From the NCBI GenBank assembly GCA_043782755.1, contig JAYWAC010000167.1, positions 1 through 33,287 on the forward strand: a stretch of 33,287 nt of DNA, read 5' to 3'. The notes below the pieces were generated by a model. The model saw nothing but the letters and a program-made list of their open reading frames with translations, was not told where the DNA came from and did no database searches. A program made the translations under genes and the position numbers. Origin of the DNA: JADJYF01 sp043782755. Its GTDB lineage: Bacteria; Pseudomonadota; Gammaproteobacteria; Ga0077536. Shown one piece after another: positions 25,414 to 33,244 of the stretch (position 1 is its first letter; the number at the start of each line of letters is the position of its first letter).

Positions 25414-26514
25414 CTACAACCTCATAGGCATAACGACATATCGCGAAGTAGCATCCTCTGGAGCCTGCATGAGGCAACTACTTTGCGCATCAATCAAATC
25501 TAAACGCACTGTGTCTGAACGCATCACCCCAAGTACATCCAGCAGATAAGAGACGTTGAATCCCACCTCTACAGCAGAGCCACTGTATTCGACTTCAATT
25601 TCTTCTTCTGCTTCTTCTTGTTCAGGATTATGCGCAACGGCGGTTAGCAGATTCCTTTTCAAGATAAGGCGAATACCTCGAAATTTTTCGTTAGACAAAA
25701 TCGAAGCGCGGCTCAATCCCGCACGAAGCGCTTCACGACTTGCAACAACGCGATTATCCGTTTCTCGCGGAATCACTCGTTCGTAGTCTGGGAATCGCCC
25801 ATCGATAAGTTTGGTTGTAAGTGACTGATTTCCAGAAGTAACTCGAAGATGATTCTCACCCACCGCAATCTGAGCCGAACTGTCGTTAGGATTCAACAAC
25901 CGTACGATTTCTAGAACCCCTTTCCGTGGCACGATACATTGGCGAGGTGCATCAAGCGCAATTTCGACAGTTTTGTCGGTCATCGCTAGCCGATGACCAT
26001 CAGTGGCCACGGCACGGATCCGACTACTGTCAATTTCTAACAATAAGCCGTTGAGGTAGTAGCGCACATCTTGATGCGCCATTGCAAAACTGGTGCTTTC
26101 CAATAGATCCGACAGCGTTTCTGTCGACAGTTCAAGATTCACGCTTGTTTCAAAAGTACCGATACTGGGGAACTCGTCAGCACTCATTGCTGCCAATAAG
26201 AATCGGCTACGACCTGACGCGATCTTTGCCTTTGCTCCCGAAGCTTCGATAGTCATTTCAGATTCCGCCGGAAGTGCGCGGCAAATATCGAAAAGCTTGC
26301 GGGCAGGAAGCGCGGCGCTTCCTTTTTCAGTTACCGGATTGTGTATCAAGCTCACCAGTTCGACTTCCATATCTGTCGCCGTAACTTGAATGCCTTCATC
26401 TCCCGCAACAATGAGTACGTTGCTTAAAATCGGAAGCGATTGCCTACGTTCCACGACATTATTGGCAGCTTGAAGAATCGGTAACAGTATTTCTCTTGTG
26501 ATTTTGATCTTCAT
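25414..26514 (-). CDS. dnaN: DNA polymerase III beta sliding clamp
   Basis: DnaN forms the ring-shaped dimer that tethers DNA polymerase III to DNA. The 366-residue length equals that of the classic clamp and covers three repeated domains. Conserved stretches include the N-terminal RREILLPILQAANNVVERR-type helix, LPILSNVLI, ATDMEVEL, ATDGHRLAM in the second domain, LIDGRFPDYERVIP in the third, and the C-terminal YVVMPMRL, which forms part of the partner-binding pocket. The ATG at 26514 opens a 178-base AT-rich gap toward dnaA; recF follows after 81 bases. Confidence 0.98.
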   Translation of the reverse strand: MKIKITREILLPILQAANNVVERRQSLPILSNVLIVAGDEGIQVTATDMEVELVSLIHNPVTEKGSAALPARKLFDICRALPAESEMTIEASGAKAKIASGRSRFLLAAMSADEFPSIGTFETSVNLELSTETLSDLLESTSFAMAHQDVRYYLNGLLLEIDSSRIRAVATDGHRLAMTDKTVEIALDAPRQCIVPRKGVLEIVRLLNPNDSSAQIAVGENHLRVTSGNQSLTTKLIDGRFPDYERVIPRETDNRVVASREALRAGLSRASILSNEKFRGIRLILKRNLLTAVAHNPEQEEAEEEIEVEYSGSAVEVGFNVSYLLDVLGVMRSDTVRLDLIDAQSSCLMQAPEDATSRYVVMPMRL

Positions 26515-26692
26515 TGTTGTATCTATTATTAAAACGCCTAATAGCGGGGATAACTTACATCTATTTGATTGTTAAAGTGAATTTACCTTGCAATTTGTGC
26601 TACAAATGAGACGCTTGCTGTGTATAAGCGGTGAACTAATATTCCCAATTTTTACGAAAAATATAGTCCACAGCTTGTTAGACCCTCTGCCT
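26515..26692. other. AT-rich dnaA-dnaN intergenic region, candidate oriC part
   Basis: This 178-base gap is clearly richer in A and T than its surroundings, with runs such as CTATTTGATTGTTAAAG and CCCAATTTTTACG. It holds one perfect DnaA box (26619-26627) and weaker matches near 26546-26554 and 26664-26672. The position next to dnaA and the change of gene orientation nearby suit an origin or its unwinding element. The number of clear boxes is low, so the functional origin could also be in the dnaA-rpmH gap or outside the window. Confidence 0.45.
26619..26627 (-). promoter_or_regulatory. DnaA box
   Basis: TGTGTATAA reads TTATACACA on the minus strand, a perfect match to the TTATNCACA consensus. 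It is in the dnaA-dnaN gap. Confidence 0.7.
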
Positions 26693-28033
26693 TCAAGTTG
26701 TGAGTATCCTTTCGAGATTAGCGTAGTCTTCTTGAATTCTTGAATCGCTGGCCTTCAGTTCAGCAACTTTCCGACAAGCATGAATGACAGTCGTATGGTC
26801 TCGTCCGCCAAAAGCGTCGCCTATTTCTGGAAGGCTATGGTTGGTCAGTTCCTTCGACAAGGCCATCGCTACTTGTCGTGGCCGTGCGATAGAGCGAGTA
26901 CGTCGCTTAGATAAAAGATCCGCCACACGAACTTTGTAATACTCCGCCACAGTCTTCTGAATATTGTCCATCGTAATCAAACGATCTTGGAGTGCCAGCA
27001 GATCGCGAAGTGCTTCTTTCGCGAACTCAAGCGTGATCGGATTGCCAGTGAAATGAGCGTTCGCCACGACCCGATGCAGAGCACCCTCAAGTTCTCGAAT
27101 GTTCGACCGGAAACGTTTGCCGATAAAAAAAGCAACCTCATGCGGTAGGTCGACGTTACTTTGTTGCGCCTTCCTCATCAGAATCGCAACTCGGGTTTCC
27201 AATTCAGCCGGTTCAATGGCAACTGTCAAACCCCAGCCAAAACGGGACTTGAGGCGTTCCTCGACCCCGGAGACCTCTTTGGGGTAGCGATCGCAGGTCA
27301 ACACAATCTGTTGTTGACCTTCTAGTAACGCATTGAAAGTGTGGAAAAACTCTTCTTGTGAACGTTCCTTGCCGGCGAAAAACTGAATATCGTCGATCAG
27401 TAATGCGTCCACAGAACGATAGAAGCGTTTGAATTCATTAATGGCGTTGTGTTGCAGCGCCTTGACCATATCTGCGACGAAGCGCTCCGAATGCAAATAA
27501 ACCACTTGAGCTGACGGCTTTTGCGCAATGATGAGATTGCCGACTGCATGCATGAGATGAGTTTTACCTAACCCCACGCCACCACAGATAAATAAAGGGT
27601 TGTAAGCTTTTCCAGTATTTTCAGCAACTTGTAGAGAAGCCGCTCGCGCTAATTGGTTGGATTTACCCTCGACGAAACTCTCAAACGTGAAGTCCTGTTT
27701 AAGTCCACTGGCGCGTTTACCAGCCGGTTCTGCTTTTTTGACGGCGATTTCCGGCTGAGCACGTGGGGCTAGTTCCGTTTTCGCCGCCGCGCGGCTGCCT
27801 ATGCCCATCGATACTTTGATGCTGTCGGCACCAGATAACTGATCGAGAATTGCGCGAATCCGGCTACCGTATTTGTCGCGGATCCAATCAAGAACAAATC
27901 GATTGGGCGCCAGAATCTCCAAGCCCTGTTCGAGTTCAACTGCCTGCAAGGGGCGAATCCAGGTGTTGAACTGTTGCGCTGTGAGCTCTCTTTCAAGCTG
28001 AATCAGGCACTGCTGCCAAATGGAATGCTGCAC
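26693..28033 (-). CDS. dnaA: Chromosomal replication initiator DnaA
   Basis: DnaA binds DnaA boxes at the origin, melts DNA and loads the helicase. The 446-residue protein has the N-terminal interaction domain (IWQQCLIQLERELTAQQF, NTWIRPLQA), a short variable linker (about 85-115), the AAA+ core with Walker A GGVGLGKT (151-158), Walker B LLIDDIQ (211-217) and RELEGAL, and the C-terminal DNA-binding helix with RDHTTVIHACRKV. I set the start at a GTG at 28033, where homologues begin (M-x-x-S-x-W-Q-Q-C); the frame stays open to 28120, but the extension has no homology and covers a DnaA box and dnaA promoter space. No good ribosome site is seen for any of the candidates. Confidence 0.96.
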   Translation of the reverse strand: MQHSIWQQCLIQLERELTAQQFNTWIRPLQAVELEQGLEILAPNRFVLDWIRDKYGSRIRAILDQLSGADSIKVSMGIGSRAAAKTELAPRAQPEIAVKKAEPAGKRASGLKQDFTFESFVEGKSNQLARAASLQVAENTGKAYNPLFICGGVGLGKTHLMHAVGNLIIAQKPSAQVVYLHSERFVADMVKALQHNAINEFKRFYRSVDALLIDDIQFFAGKERSQEEFFHTFNALLEGQQQIVLTCDRYPKEVSGVEERLKSRFGWGLTVAIEPAELETRVAILMRKAQQSNVDLPHEVAFFIGKRFRSNIRELEGALHRVVANAHFTGNPITLEFAKEALRDLLALQDRLITMDNIQKTVAEYYKVRVADLLSKRRTRSIARPRQVAMALSKELTNHSLPEIGDAFGGRDHTTVIHACRKVAELKASDSRIQEDYANLERILTT

Positions 28034-28098
28034 GTCGTTTTGCTTTTTTTCTAAGTCGTACGGAAGGGGCCGGGCGAGTGTATACACCTTCAACAACC

Positions 28099-28107
28099 TT
28101 ATCCACA
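28099..28107 (+). promoter_or_regulatory. DnaA box upstream of dnaA
   Basis: TTATCCACA is the strongest DnaA-box sequence. It is 66 bases ahead of the dnaA GTG start and next to the palindrome GTGTATACAC (28078-28087). It could serve autorepression of dnaA or form part of the origin. Confidence 0.75.
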
Positions 28108-28141
28108 GGCCCAAAACCACTAGCCATAAACTTCTCGAAGA

Positions 28142-28170
28142 TTGACATAATTCCGAGACTTACCTACCAT
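28142..28170 (+). promoter_or_regulatory. Sigma-70 promoter of rpmH
   Basis: TTGACA (28142-28147) is followed after exactly 17 bases by TACCAT (28165-28170). This is a consensus -35 with a four-of-six -10, placed about 80 bases before the rpmH ATG and reading toward it. Confidence 0.65.
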
Positions 28171-28250
28171 CACGCGCCTTTCTAATGCCCCGTCCGAATG
28201 CGGACATCATCTCGCACCGGCCGCCAACTAAAACAATAGATGGACAAAAG

Positions 28251-28385
28251 ATGAAAAGAACATACCAACCCAGTCGCCTCAAGCGCGTCCGCAACCACGG
28301 CTTCCGCGCTCGCATGAAAACTAAAGGCGGCCGGCGCGTTCTGAAAGCCCGACGCGCTCGTGGTCGGCTGCGATTGACTCCCTGA
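28251..28385 (+). CDS. rpmH: 50S ribosomal protein L34
   Basis: L34 is a small basic protein of the large ribosomal subunit. The 44-residue product starts MKRTYQPSRLKRVRNHGFRA and continues with the universal R-M-K-T-K-G-G-R-x-V-L-x-x-R-R-A-R-G-R. I use the ATG at 28251; upstream in-frame codons are unrelated to L34. It begins the rightward rpmH-rnpA-yidC-mnmE run and faces away from dnaA. Confidence 0.98.
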   Translation: MKRTYQPSRLKRVRNHGFRARMKTKGGRRVLKARRARGRLRLTP

Positions 28386-28403
28386 GTCCCGCTCCAGGCG
28401 GTA

Positions 28404-28792
28404 ATGACGCTGACCCACCTTCGAGAAAACTCCGACCTGCGCAGCGCCTGCGAACCGCCGCAGACTTCACGTCTCTTCTCGAAGGCGGCCATCGTTATAA
28501 CGACGCCCGGTTCGTTATCTACTACTGCTCAAATGCAGCAAACGGTGCCCGTTTGGGCCTCGGAGTCAGCAAGCGGGTGGCTAGAAAAGCGACCCGACGT
28601 AATCAACTGAAACGCCTGCTGCGCGAGACGTTTCGCAGCTTGAGCCGACGTCTACCGTCATTGGATATTTTCGTGTTGCTCAAACCTCACGCTGCTACGG
28701 TCGACGGACAAGACCTGCGCACCAGCGTCATGCAAGCATTTGACAGTCTCACCGCCAAGCCGTCGCGCCTACCCACGCCACGCAAACGATAA
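28404..28792 (+). CDS. rnpA: Ribonuclease P protein component, apparent frameshift near the start
   Basis: RnpA is the protein subunit of RNase P, which trims tRNA 5' ends. The frame ending at 28792 encodes QRLRTAADFTSLLEGG, FVIYY, LGLGVSKRVARKATRRN, then LKRLLRETFRSL and LDIFVLLKP, the full RnpA core including the RNR-type basic helix. That frame is open from 28325 but has no ATG, GTG or TTG before codon 28553, which is inside the conserved core. The only sensible ATG (28404, with AGG five bases ahead) is in another frame. One extra base in the A-run at 28426-28429 would join the two as MTLTHLREKLRPAQRLRT. So either a base is missing in this sequence or translation begins at a rare codon (ATT 28373, CTG 28382). 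The gene is essential, so an assembly error is likely. Confidence 0.85.
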
Positions 28793-28811
28793 AGAAGAAC
28801 CTGTCGATACC

Positions 28812-30452
28812 ATGGAACATTTACGCCTGCTATTAATCGTGGCGCTAACCTTCACGGGCTTCCAATTGTGGGAAGCTTGGCAGAAGGACTACGCTCCTCC
28901 CCCAGCCAAGTCTTCCACCGTCGCAAATCAAAGCGCCGTGCCAACCAGCGTTCAACCACAGGCGCCAACTTTAGGCGACGCACACGCTGATGCTTCAGCG
29001 ACTCTCTCCAGCGCAGACGCAAGTACGCAAAATGCCGCTAAGACCATCACGGCGAGGAGCGATCTCTTTGAGCTGCAGATCTCAACTGCGGGCGGTACCC
29101 TGGAGAGCGTGTCACTCCTCGGCTATCCAACCAGCACCGCTGCCGGCGCACCGCCTGTCGAACTGCTTGGCACAGACGCAAGCCGTGTATTCATTCAAGA
29201 GAGCGGCCTCACGGGCGACGATAGTCTACCGAATCATCACACTGTCTATGTTGCGGATGCCAATTCTTACCAACTCGCCGATGGCGCAGATCAACTCGTC
29301 GTGCCGCTCCGCTGGACAGCTCCAAATGGTGTCACGGTCGAAAAACGTATCATCCTTAAGCGTGGCAATTACGCCATCACGATCGAACATGAAATCGTCA
29401 ACAACAGCTCGGCAACCATCCGTGCTCATCTATATGAACAGCTTAAGAGAAACACTGAGTCTTCACGTCGTGGCATGGTCTACACCTTCACCGGCCCAGC
29501 GTTATCGACGCCCGAAAAGCGCTTCGCAAAATTTAAATTCGACGACATCAAAGACAAGCCGATCGCAGTCACTGCTACAGGTGCTTGGGTCGGTATCATT
29601 CAGCATTATTTCGTGACGGCGCTGATTCCACCGTCCGACACCGATTATCACTTCTATTCCAAAGTGCTCGATGACAGCCACTATTTGGTCGGCTACCAGG
29701 GGCCAGAAACGGCAGTCGCCCCCGCTGGCACGCAGACGCTCACGAGCCGCGTCTACATCGGCCCCAAACGCCACGACATCATTGCCGACGTCGCTCCCGG
29801 CCTCGAACTCAGCGTCGATTTCGGCGCCTTGTGGTTCATCGCCAAACCACTGTTCATGACACTGCGCTTCATCCACGACATCACCGGCAACTGGGGCTTT
29901 GCCATTATCCTCGTGACTTTGTTGTTGAAACTGATGTTCTTCCCACTATCTGCTGCTGGCTATCGTTCGATGGCCAATATGCGTCGTGTTCAACCGCGCA
30001 TGCTCGCGTTGCGCGAACGCTTCGCCGATGACCGTACGCAGCTCAATCAGGCAATGATGAAGCTTTATAAGGATGAAAAGATCAATCCGCTTGGCGGCTG
30101 TCTACCCATCGTCATTCAGATTCCGGTCTTCATCGCGCTCTACTGGGTTTTGCTTGAAAGCGTAGAAATGCGCCAGGCGCCGTTCATTCTGTGGGTGCAC
30201 GATCTCTCCGAGAAAGACCCCTTCTTCGTACTGCCGCTGTTGATGGGCATTAGCATGTGGGGCCAGCAGAGACTCAACCCCGCGCCGATTGATCCTATGC
30301 AGGCCAAGGTCATGCAGGTCATGCCTATCATGTTCACGGCGTTCTTCGCATTCTTCCCGTCAGGTTTGGTGTTGTACTGGTTTGTGAACAATATGCTGTC
30401 TATCGCGCAACAGTGGCAGATCACTCGCGCGATAGAAGCTAAAGCTAACTGA
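28812..30452 (+). CDS. yidC: Membrane protein insertase YidC
   Basis: YidC inserts and folds inner-membrane proteins, alone or with SecYEG. The 546-residue protein is the long Gram-negative form: a first helix (about 4-22, LRLLLIVALTFTGFQLWEAW), a proline- and alanine-rich linker, a periplasmic beta-supersandwich domain (about 75-330), and the C-terminal YidC/Oxa1 core with GNWGFAIILVTLLLKLMFFPLS, the cytoplasmic hairpin with PRMLALRERFADD, NPLGGCLPIVIQIPVFIALYW and a final helix ending VNNMLSIAQQW. I use the ATG at 28812; the longer frame overlaps rnpA. The gap to rnpA is 19 bases, so the usual yidD gene is missing here. Confidence 0.97.
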   Translation: MEHLRLLLIVALTFTGFQLWEAWQKDYAPPPAKSSTVANQSAVPTSVQPQAPTLGDAHADASATLSSADASTQNAAKTITARSDLFELQISTAGGTLESVSLLGYPTSTAAGAPPVELLGTDASRVFIQESGLTGDDSLPNHHTVYVADANSYQLADGADQLVVPLRWTAPNGVTVEKRIILKRGNYAITIEHEIVNNSSATIRAHLYEQLKRNTESSRRGMVYTFTGPALSTPEKRFAKFKFDDIKDKPIAVTATGAWVGIIQHYFVTALIPPSDTDYHFYSKVLDDSHYLVGYQGPETAVAPAGTQTLTSRVYIGPKRHDIIADVAPGLELSVDFGALWFIAKPLFMTLRFIHDITGNWGFAIILVTLLLKLMFFPLSAAGYRSMANMRRVQPRMLALRERFADDRTQLNQAMMKLYKDEKINPLGGCLPIVIQIPVFIALYWVLLESVEMRQAPFILWVHDLSEKDPFFVLPLLMGISMWGQQRLNPAPIDPMQAKVMQVMPIMFTAFFAFFPSGLVLYWFVNNMLSIAQQWQITRAIEAKAN

Positions 30453-30463
30453 CCTCGTCTTTC

Positions 30464-31816
30464 ATGACGGCGACCGACACTATCGCCGCCATTGCGACCG
30501 CCCAAGGCTGCGGCGCCTTGGGTGTCGTCCGTGCTTCCGGGCCAGCCGTACCGTCGCTACTTGAAGCATTGATCGGCTCGACACCGCCACCCCGTCAAGC
30601 CGTTTACCACTCGCTTCACTCGGGTGATGGTGAAACGCTGGACGCCGGCATCGTGTTGTACTTTCCAGCACCAGCGTCCTTTACCGGCGAAGACATCTGC
30701 GAGCTGCACACCCACGGCAATCCGCTTGTGATGCAGAACCTGTTGCAGGAACTGTGTCGCCTCGGCGCGCGTCTCGCTCGCCCGGGTGAATTCTCGGAAC
30801 GTGCATTCCGGAATGGCAAACTCGATCTTGCCCAAGCCGAAGCCGTCGCCGATCTGATAGAGAGCCGCTCGCTCCGCGCCGCTCGCTCCGCGCTCCGCAC
30901 ACTGCAAGGTGAGTTCTCAACACGCATTAACACCATGGTCGAAGCACTGACCCGCGCTCGCGTGGCGTTTGAAGGCGCCATCGACTTTCCCGATGATATT
31001 CCAGGCGAGGCGCTCGCTGCCGCCGAATATCCAAGAATCGCCGACCTCGGCCATCAGATCCAAAAGCTGCTTGAAAGCGCCCGTCAGGGCGCACGCCTGA
31101 ACAGCGGCGCGACGGTTGTCATCGTCGGAGCGCCTAATGTTGGCAAGTCAACCTTGTTGAACCGCCTTGCGCGAGCCGACAAAGCCATCGTCAGCGCGAT
31201 ACCCGGCACCACCCGCGACATTATCGAAGTTGACACTTTGATCTGCGACGTTCCCGTGCGTCTCTGTGATACAGCTGGCTTGCGAGAAACCGACGATCCT
31301 ATCGAGCAGGAAGGCATTCGTCGCGCCAACGAAGTCATGAATTGCGCTGATCTCGTCGTTCTCATGACCGACGAACCCGCCCTACGCTCGGCCAGCGAAT
31401 TCTTTACGTCGCTCAGCCAGCAAGTCCCAACTAGCACGCGGGTCCTCATCGTGCATAACAAGATCGACGCCTACCGCGAAAGCCCCCGACGCGTCGCCGC
31501 TGAAGATACCGACCATCTGTTTATCTCGGCGCGCGATGGCAGCGGCATGCAGCTGCTCACGCAGACGCTTGGCGATCTGCTTGGTATCGAAACAACGGAA
31601 GAAAACGAATTCGTCGCGCGCAGCCGGCATCTTGCCGCACTCGAACTCGCCACTGCGGAACTCGCGCCGCTCGACTTGGCGCTTGCTAGTAGCGCGCCCG
31701 AGTTAGCCGCCGAAGGCTTGCGCCGCGCAGCCGATGCGCTGCATTCCATCGTCGGTGGTGGTGGCAGCGAAGCACTGCTGGGAGAAATATTTGCGCGCTT
31801 CTGTATCGGAAAGTAG
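30464..31816 (+). CDS. mnmE: tRNA modification GTPase MnmE
   Basis: MnmE, with MnmG, makes the 5-(carboxymethyl)aminomethyl group on wobble uridine 34 of certain tRNAs. The 450-residue protein has the N-terminal folate-binding domain (DTIAAIATAQGCGALGVVR), an interrupted helical domain, and a Ras-like G domain (about 216-375) with GAPNVGKS (222-229), PGTTRD, DTAG (269-272) and NKID. The protein ends in the universal FCIGK, with the catalytic cysteine. It is therefore intact despite the integrase element starting just past its stop. mnmG, the normal next gene, does not follow within the window. Confidence 0.97.
   Translation: MTATDTIAAIATAQGCGALGVVRASGPAVPSLLEALIGSTPPPRQAVYHSLHSGDGETLDAGIVLYFPAPASFTGEDICELHTHGNPLVMQNLLQELCRLGARLARPGEFSERAFRNGKLDLAQAEAVADLIESRSLRAARSALRTLQGEFSTRINTMVEALTRARVAFEGAIDFPDDIPGEALAAAEYPRIADLGHQIQKLLESARQGARLNSGATVVIVGAPNVGKSTLLNRLARADKAIVSAIPGTTRDIIEVDTLICDVPVRLCDTAGLRETDDPIEQEGIRRANEVMNCADLVVLMTDEPALRSASEFFTSLSQQVPTSTRVLIVHNKIDAYRESPRRVAAEDTDHLFISARDGSGMQLLTQTLGDLLGIETTEENEFVARSRHLAALELATAELAPLDLALASSAPELAAEGLRRAADALHSIVGGGGSEALLGEIFARFCIGK
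31799..31816 (+). other. Putative attachment-site core at mnmE 3' end
   Basis: TTCTGTATCGGAAAGTAG is the last 18 bases of mnmE. SGI1-family integrative elements are known to insert in this terminal 18-bp segment of mnmE (thdF/trmE), and an integrase gene begins about 215 bases downstream here. No second copy lies in the window, so the far attachment site would be to the right. Confidence 0.6.
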
Positions 31817-31828
31817 AGACAGGAATTA

Positions 31829-31904
31829 TCAGGAACGCTCAAGCCTGACCTGGCACTCTAATTGGCTCAGTTTCCCGCCGAAATACTCAACATTTCGTTC
31901 CTGA
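31829..31904. repeat. 9-bp inverted repeat between mnmE and integrase
   Basis: TCAGGAACG (31829-31837) and CGTTCCTGA (31896-31904) are exact reverse complements, 58 bases apart. They flank non-coding DNA next to the putative att core and may be protein-binding sites of the element. Confidence 0.5.
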
Positions 31905-31934
31905 ACATTCCTCACGGCTCTTGACGAAGCCTTA

Positions 31935-32011
31935 AGAATATGGCCCCATTAATAACCCAATGAGAAACCATGGGGTCGCGGAGAGCCAGAATATGGGGCC
32001 GCGATGGGGCA
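31935..32011. repeat. Iterated ATGGGG boxes ahead of the integrase
   Basis: The motif ATGGGG plus a pyrimidine occurs four times in 70 bases: inverted at 31942-31949 (GGCCCCAT), then direct at 31970-31977, 31993-32000 and 32004-32011. AGAATATGG is also repeated at 31935-31943 and 31988-31996. Such clusters near an att site resemble arm-type integrase or excisionase sites. Confidence 0.55.
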
Positions 32012-32032
32012 CAACTGGCTGCGGGGTCCGAA

Positions 32033-33244
32033 ATGGCGCTTACCGATACCAAGCTCAAATCTCTCAAAGCGCGGGAGAAGCCCTACGAGGTTGCGGACGC
32101 CAAGGGGTTGTTCATCGAGGTGCTGACTACCGGCACGAAGATCTGGCGCTTGCGCTATCGCCGGGCCGGCCGCCGCGAAAAGGTCACGATTGGCCCCTAC
32201 CCCGAACACACGCTGGCCGAGGCTCGCGACAAGGCCGCCGAGCTGAGACGCCTCGTGGCGCGTGGCGAGTCGCCAGCCGCTGCCAAGCGCCGCGAGAAGG
32301 CGGCGGACCGTAACCCCGACACTGTGGTCGAGTTCGCCAAGGTGTGGATGGCCGACGTGGTTGCCAAGGATCGCAAGGACACTACCCAGATCCAGCGCTA
32401 CATCGACAAGGACATCGTGCCGGCCATCGGCAACCGACGCCTGCCTGAGGTGACGCCGGCCGACGTGCTCGCCATCTGTGACCGCATCAAGAAGCACCGC
32501 GGCGCCGACCAGACCGCGTTGCAGGTGCGCGGCGTCATCAAGCGGCTGTATGCCTACGCCATCGCGCGCCAGCTCGTACAGTTCAACCCGGCTGCCGCCG
32601 TTGAGGCTCGATTCATCGCCACCCCCAATGCGCGAGAGCGCGTTCTCTCGAGCGACGAAGTGGGCCGGCTGTTCCGTGCGATCGACAATTCGAACATGCG
32701 GCGCAGTCTCAAGCTGGCGCTGCGGCTGCTGATGCTGACCATGGTGCGCAAGTCAGATCTAATCCTCGCCCGCTGGGAGCAAATCGATTTCAAAGCGGCC
32801 GAGTGGAATATCCCCACGACCAAGACAGGCGTCCCGCACATTGTTTACCTGTCTGCCCAGGCCGTGGCGGCCTTCGAGGAACTGAATCGCCTGGCGTGTC
32901 GTTCGGAATGGGTTCTCCCGTCGCGGTCGAGCTTGGCCAAGCCCATCGACCGAGCAACGTTGAACGTCGCCATCAAGGCGATGGATCACGATCTGGAATC
33001 CTTCGTACTTCATGACTTCCGCCGCACCGCGAGCACGCATCTGCACGAGTCTGGTTTCGAGCCCGACGTGATTGAGGCCGCACTCGCTCACACGATTGGT
33101 GGCGTCCGTGGCGTGTACAACCGCGCGCGATACGCGACACAGCGTCGCGACATGTTGCAGCAGTGGGCTGACACGGTGGACGCGTGGGCAACTGGCGCGA
33201 AGGTGATCTCCGGCCGATTCGGTGGGGCAGCCGCCGCAAGCTGA
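32033..33244 (+). CDS. int: P4/SGI1-type tyrosine recombinase (integrase)
   Basis: This 403-residue site-specific recombinase would integrate and excise a mobile element. It has the N-terminal DUF4102-like arm-binding domain (MALTDTKLKSLKAREKPYEV, then G-L-F-I-E-V and WRLRYRRAGRREKVTIGPYP), a SAM-like core-binding domain (about 97-190) and the catalytic domain. Catalytic residues are Arg239, Lys264 (in PTTKTG), His327 and Arg330 (HDFRRT), His353 (LAHTIG) and the nucleophile Tyr362 (VYNRARY); all are present. I use the ATG at 32033 with GGGGT upstream, since the frame before it runs through the repeat boxes. Length and place match integrases of elements that target mnmE. It appears intact; cargo is beyond the window. 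Confidence 0.93.
   Translation: MALTDTKLKSLKAREKPYEVADAKGLFIEVLTTGTKIWRLRYRRAGRREKVTIGPYPEHTLAEARDKAAELRRLVARGESPAAAKRREKAADRNPDTVVEFAKVWMADVVAKDRKDTTQIQRYIDKDIVPAIGNRRLPEVTPADVLAICDRIKKHRGADQTALQVRGVIKRLYAYAIARQLVQFNPAAAVEARFIATPNARERVLSSDEVGRLFRAIDNSNMRRSLKLALRLLMLTMVRKSDLILARWEQIDFKAAEWNIPTTKTGVPHIVYLSAQAVAAFEELNRLACRSEWVLPSRSSLAKPIDRATLNVAIKAMDHDLESFVLHDFRRTASTHLHESGFEPDVIEAALAHTIGGVRGVYNRARYATQRRDMLQQWADTVDAWATGAKVISGRFGGAAAAS

Noticed and set aside
28404..28610. 68-codon frame starting at the ATG at 28404
   Set aside because: It has no homology and overlaps the conserved rnpA frame; only its start is likely to matter.
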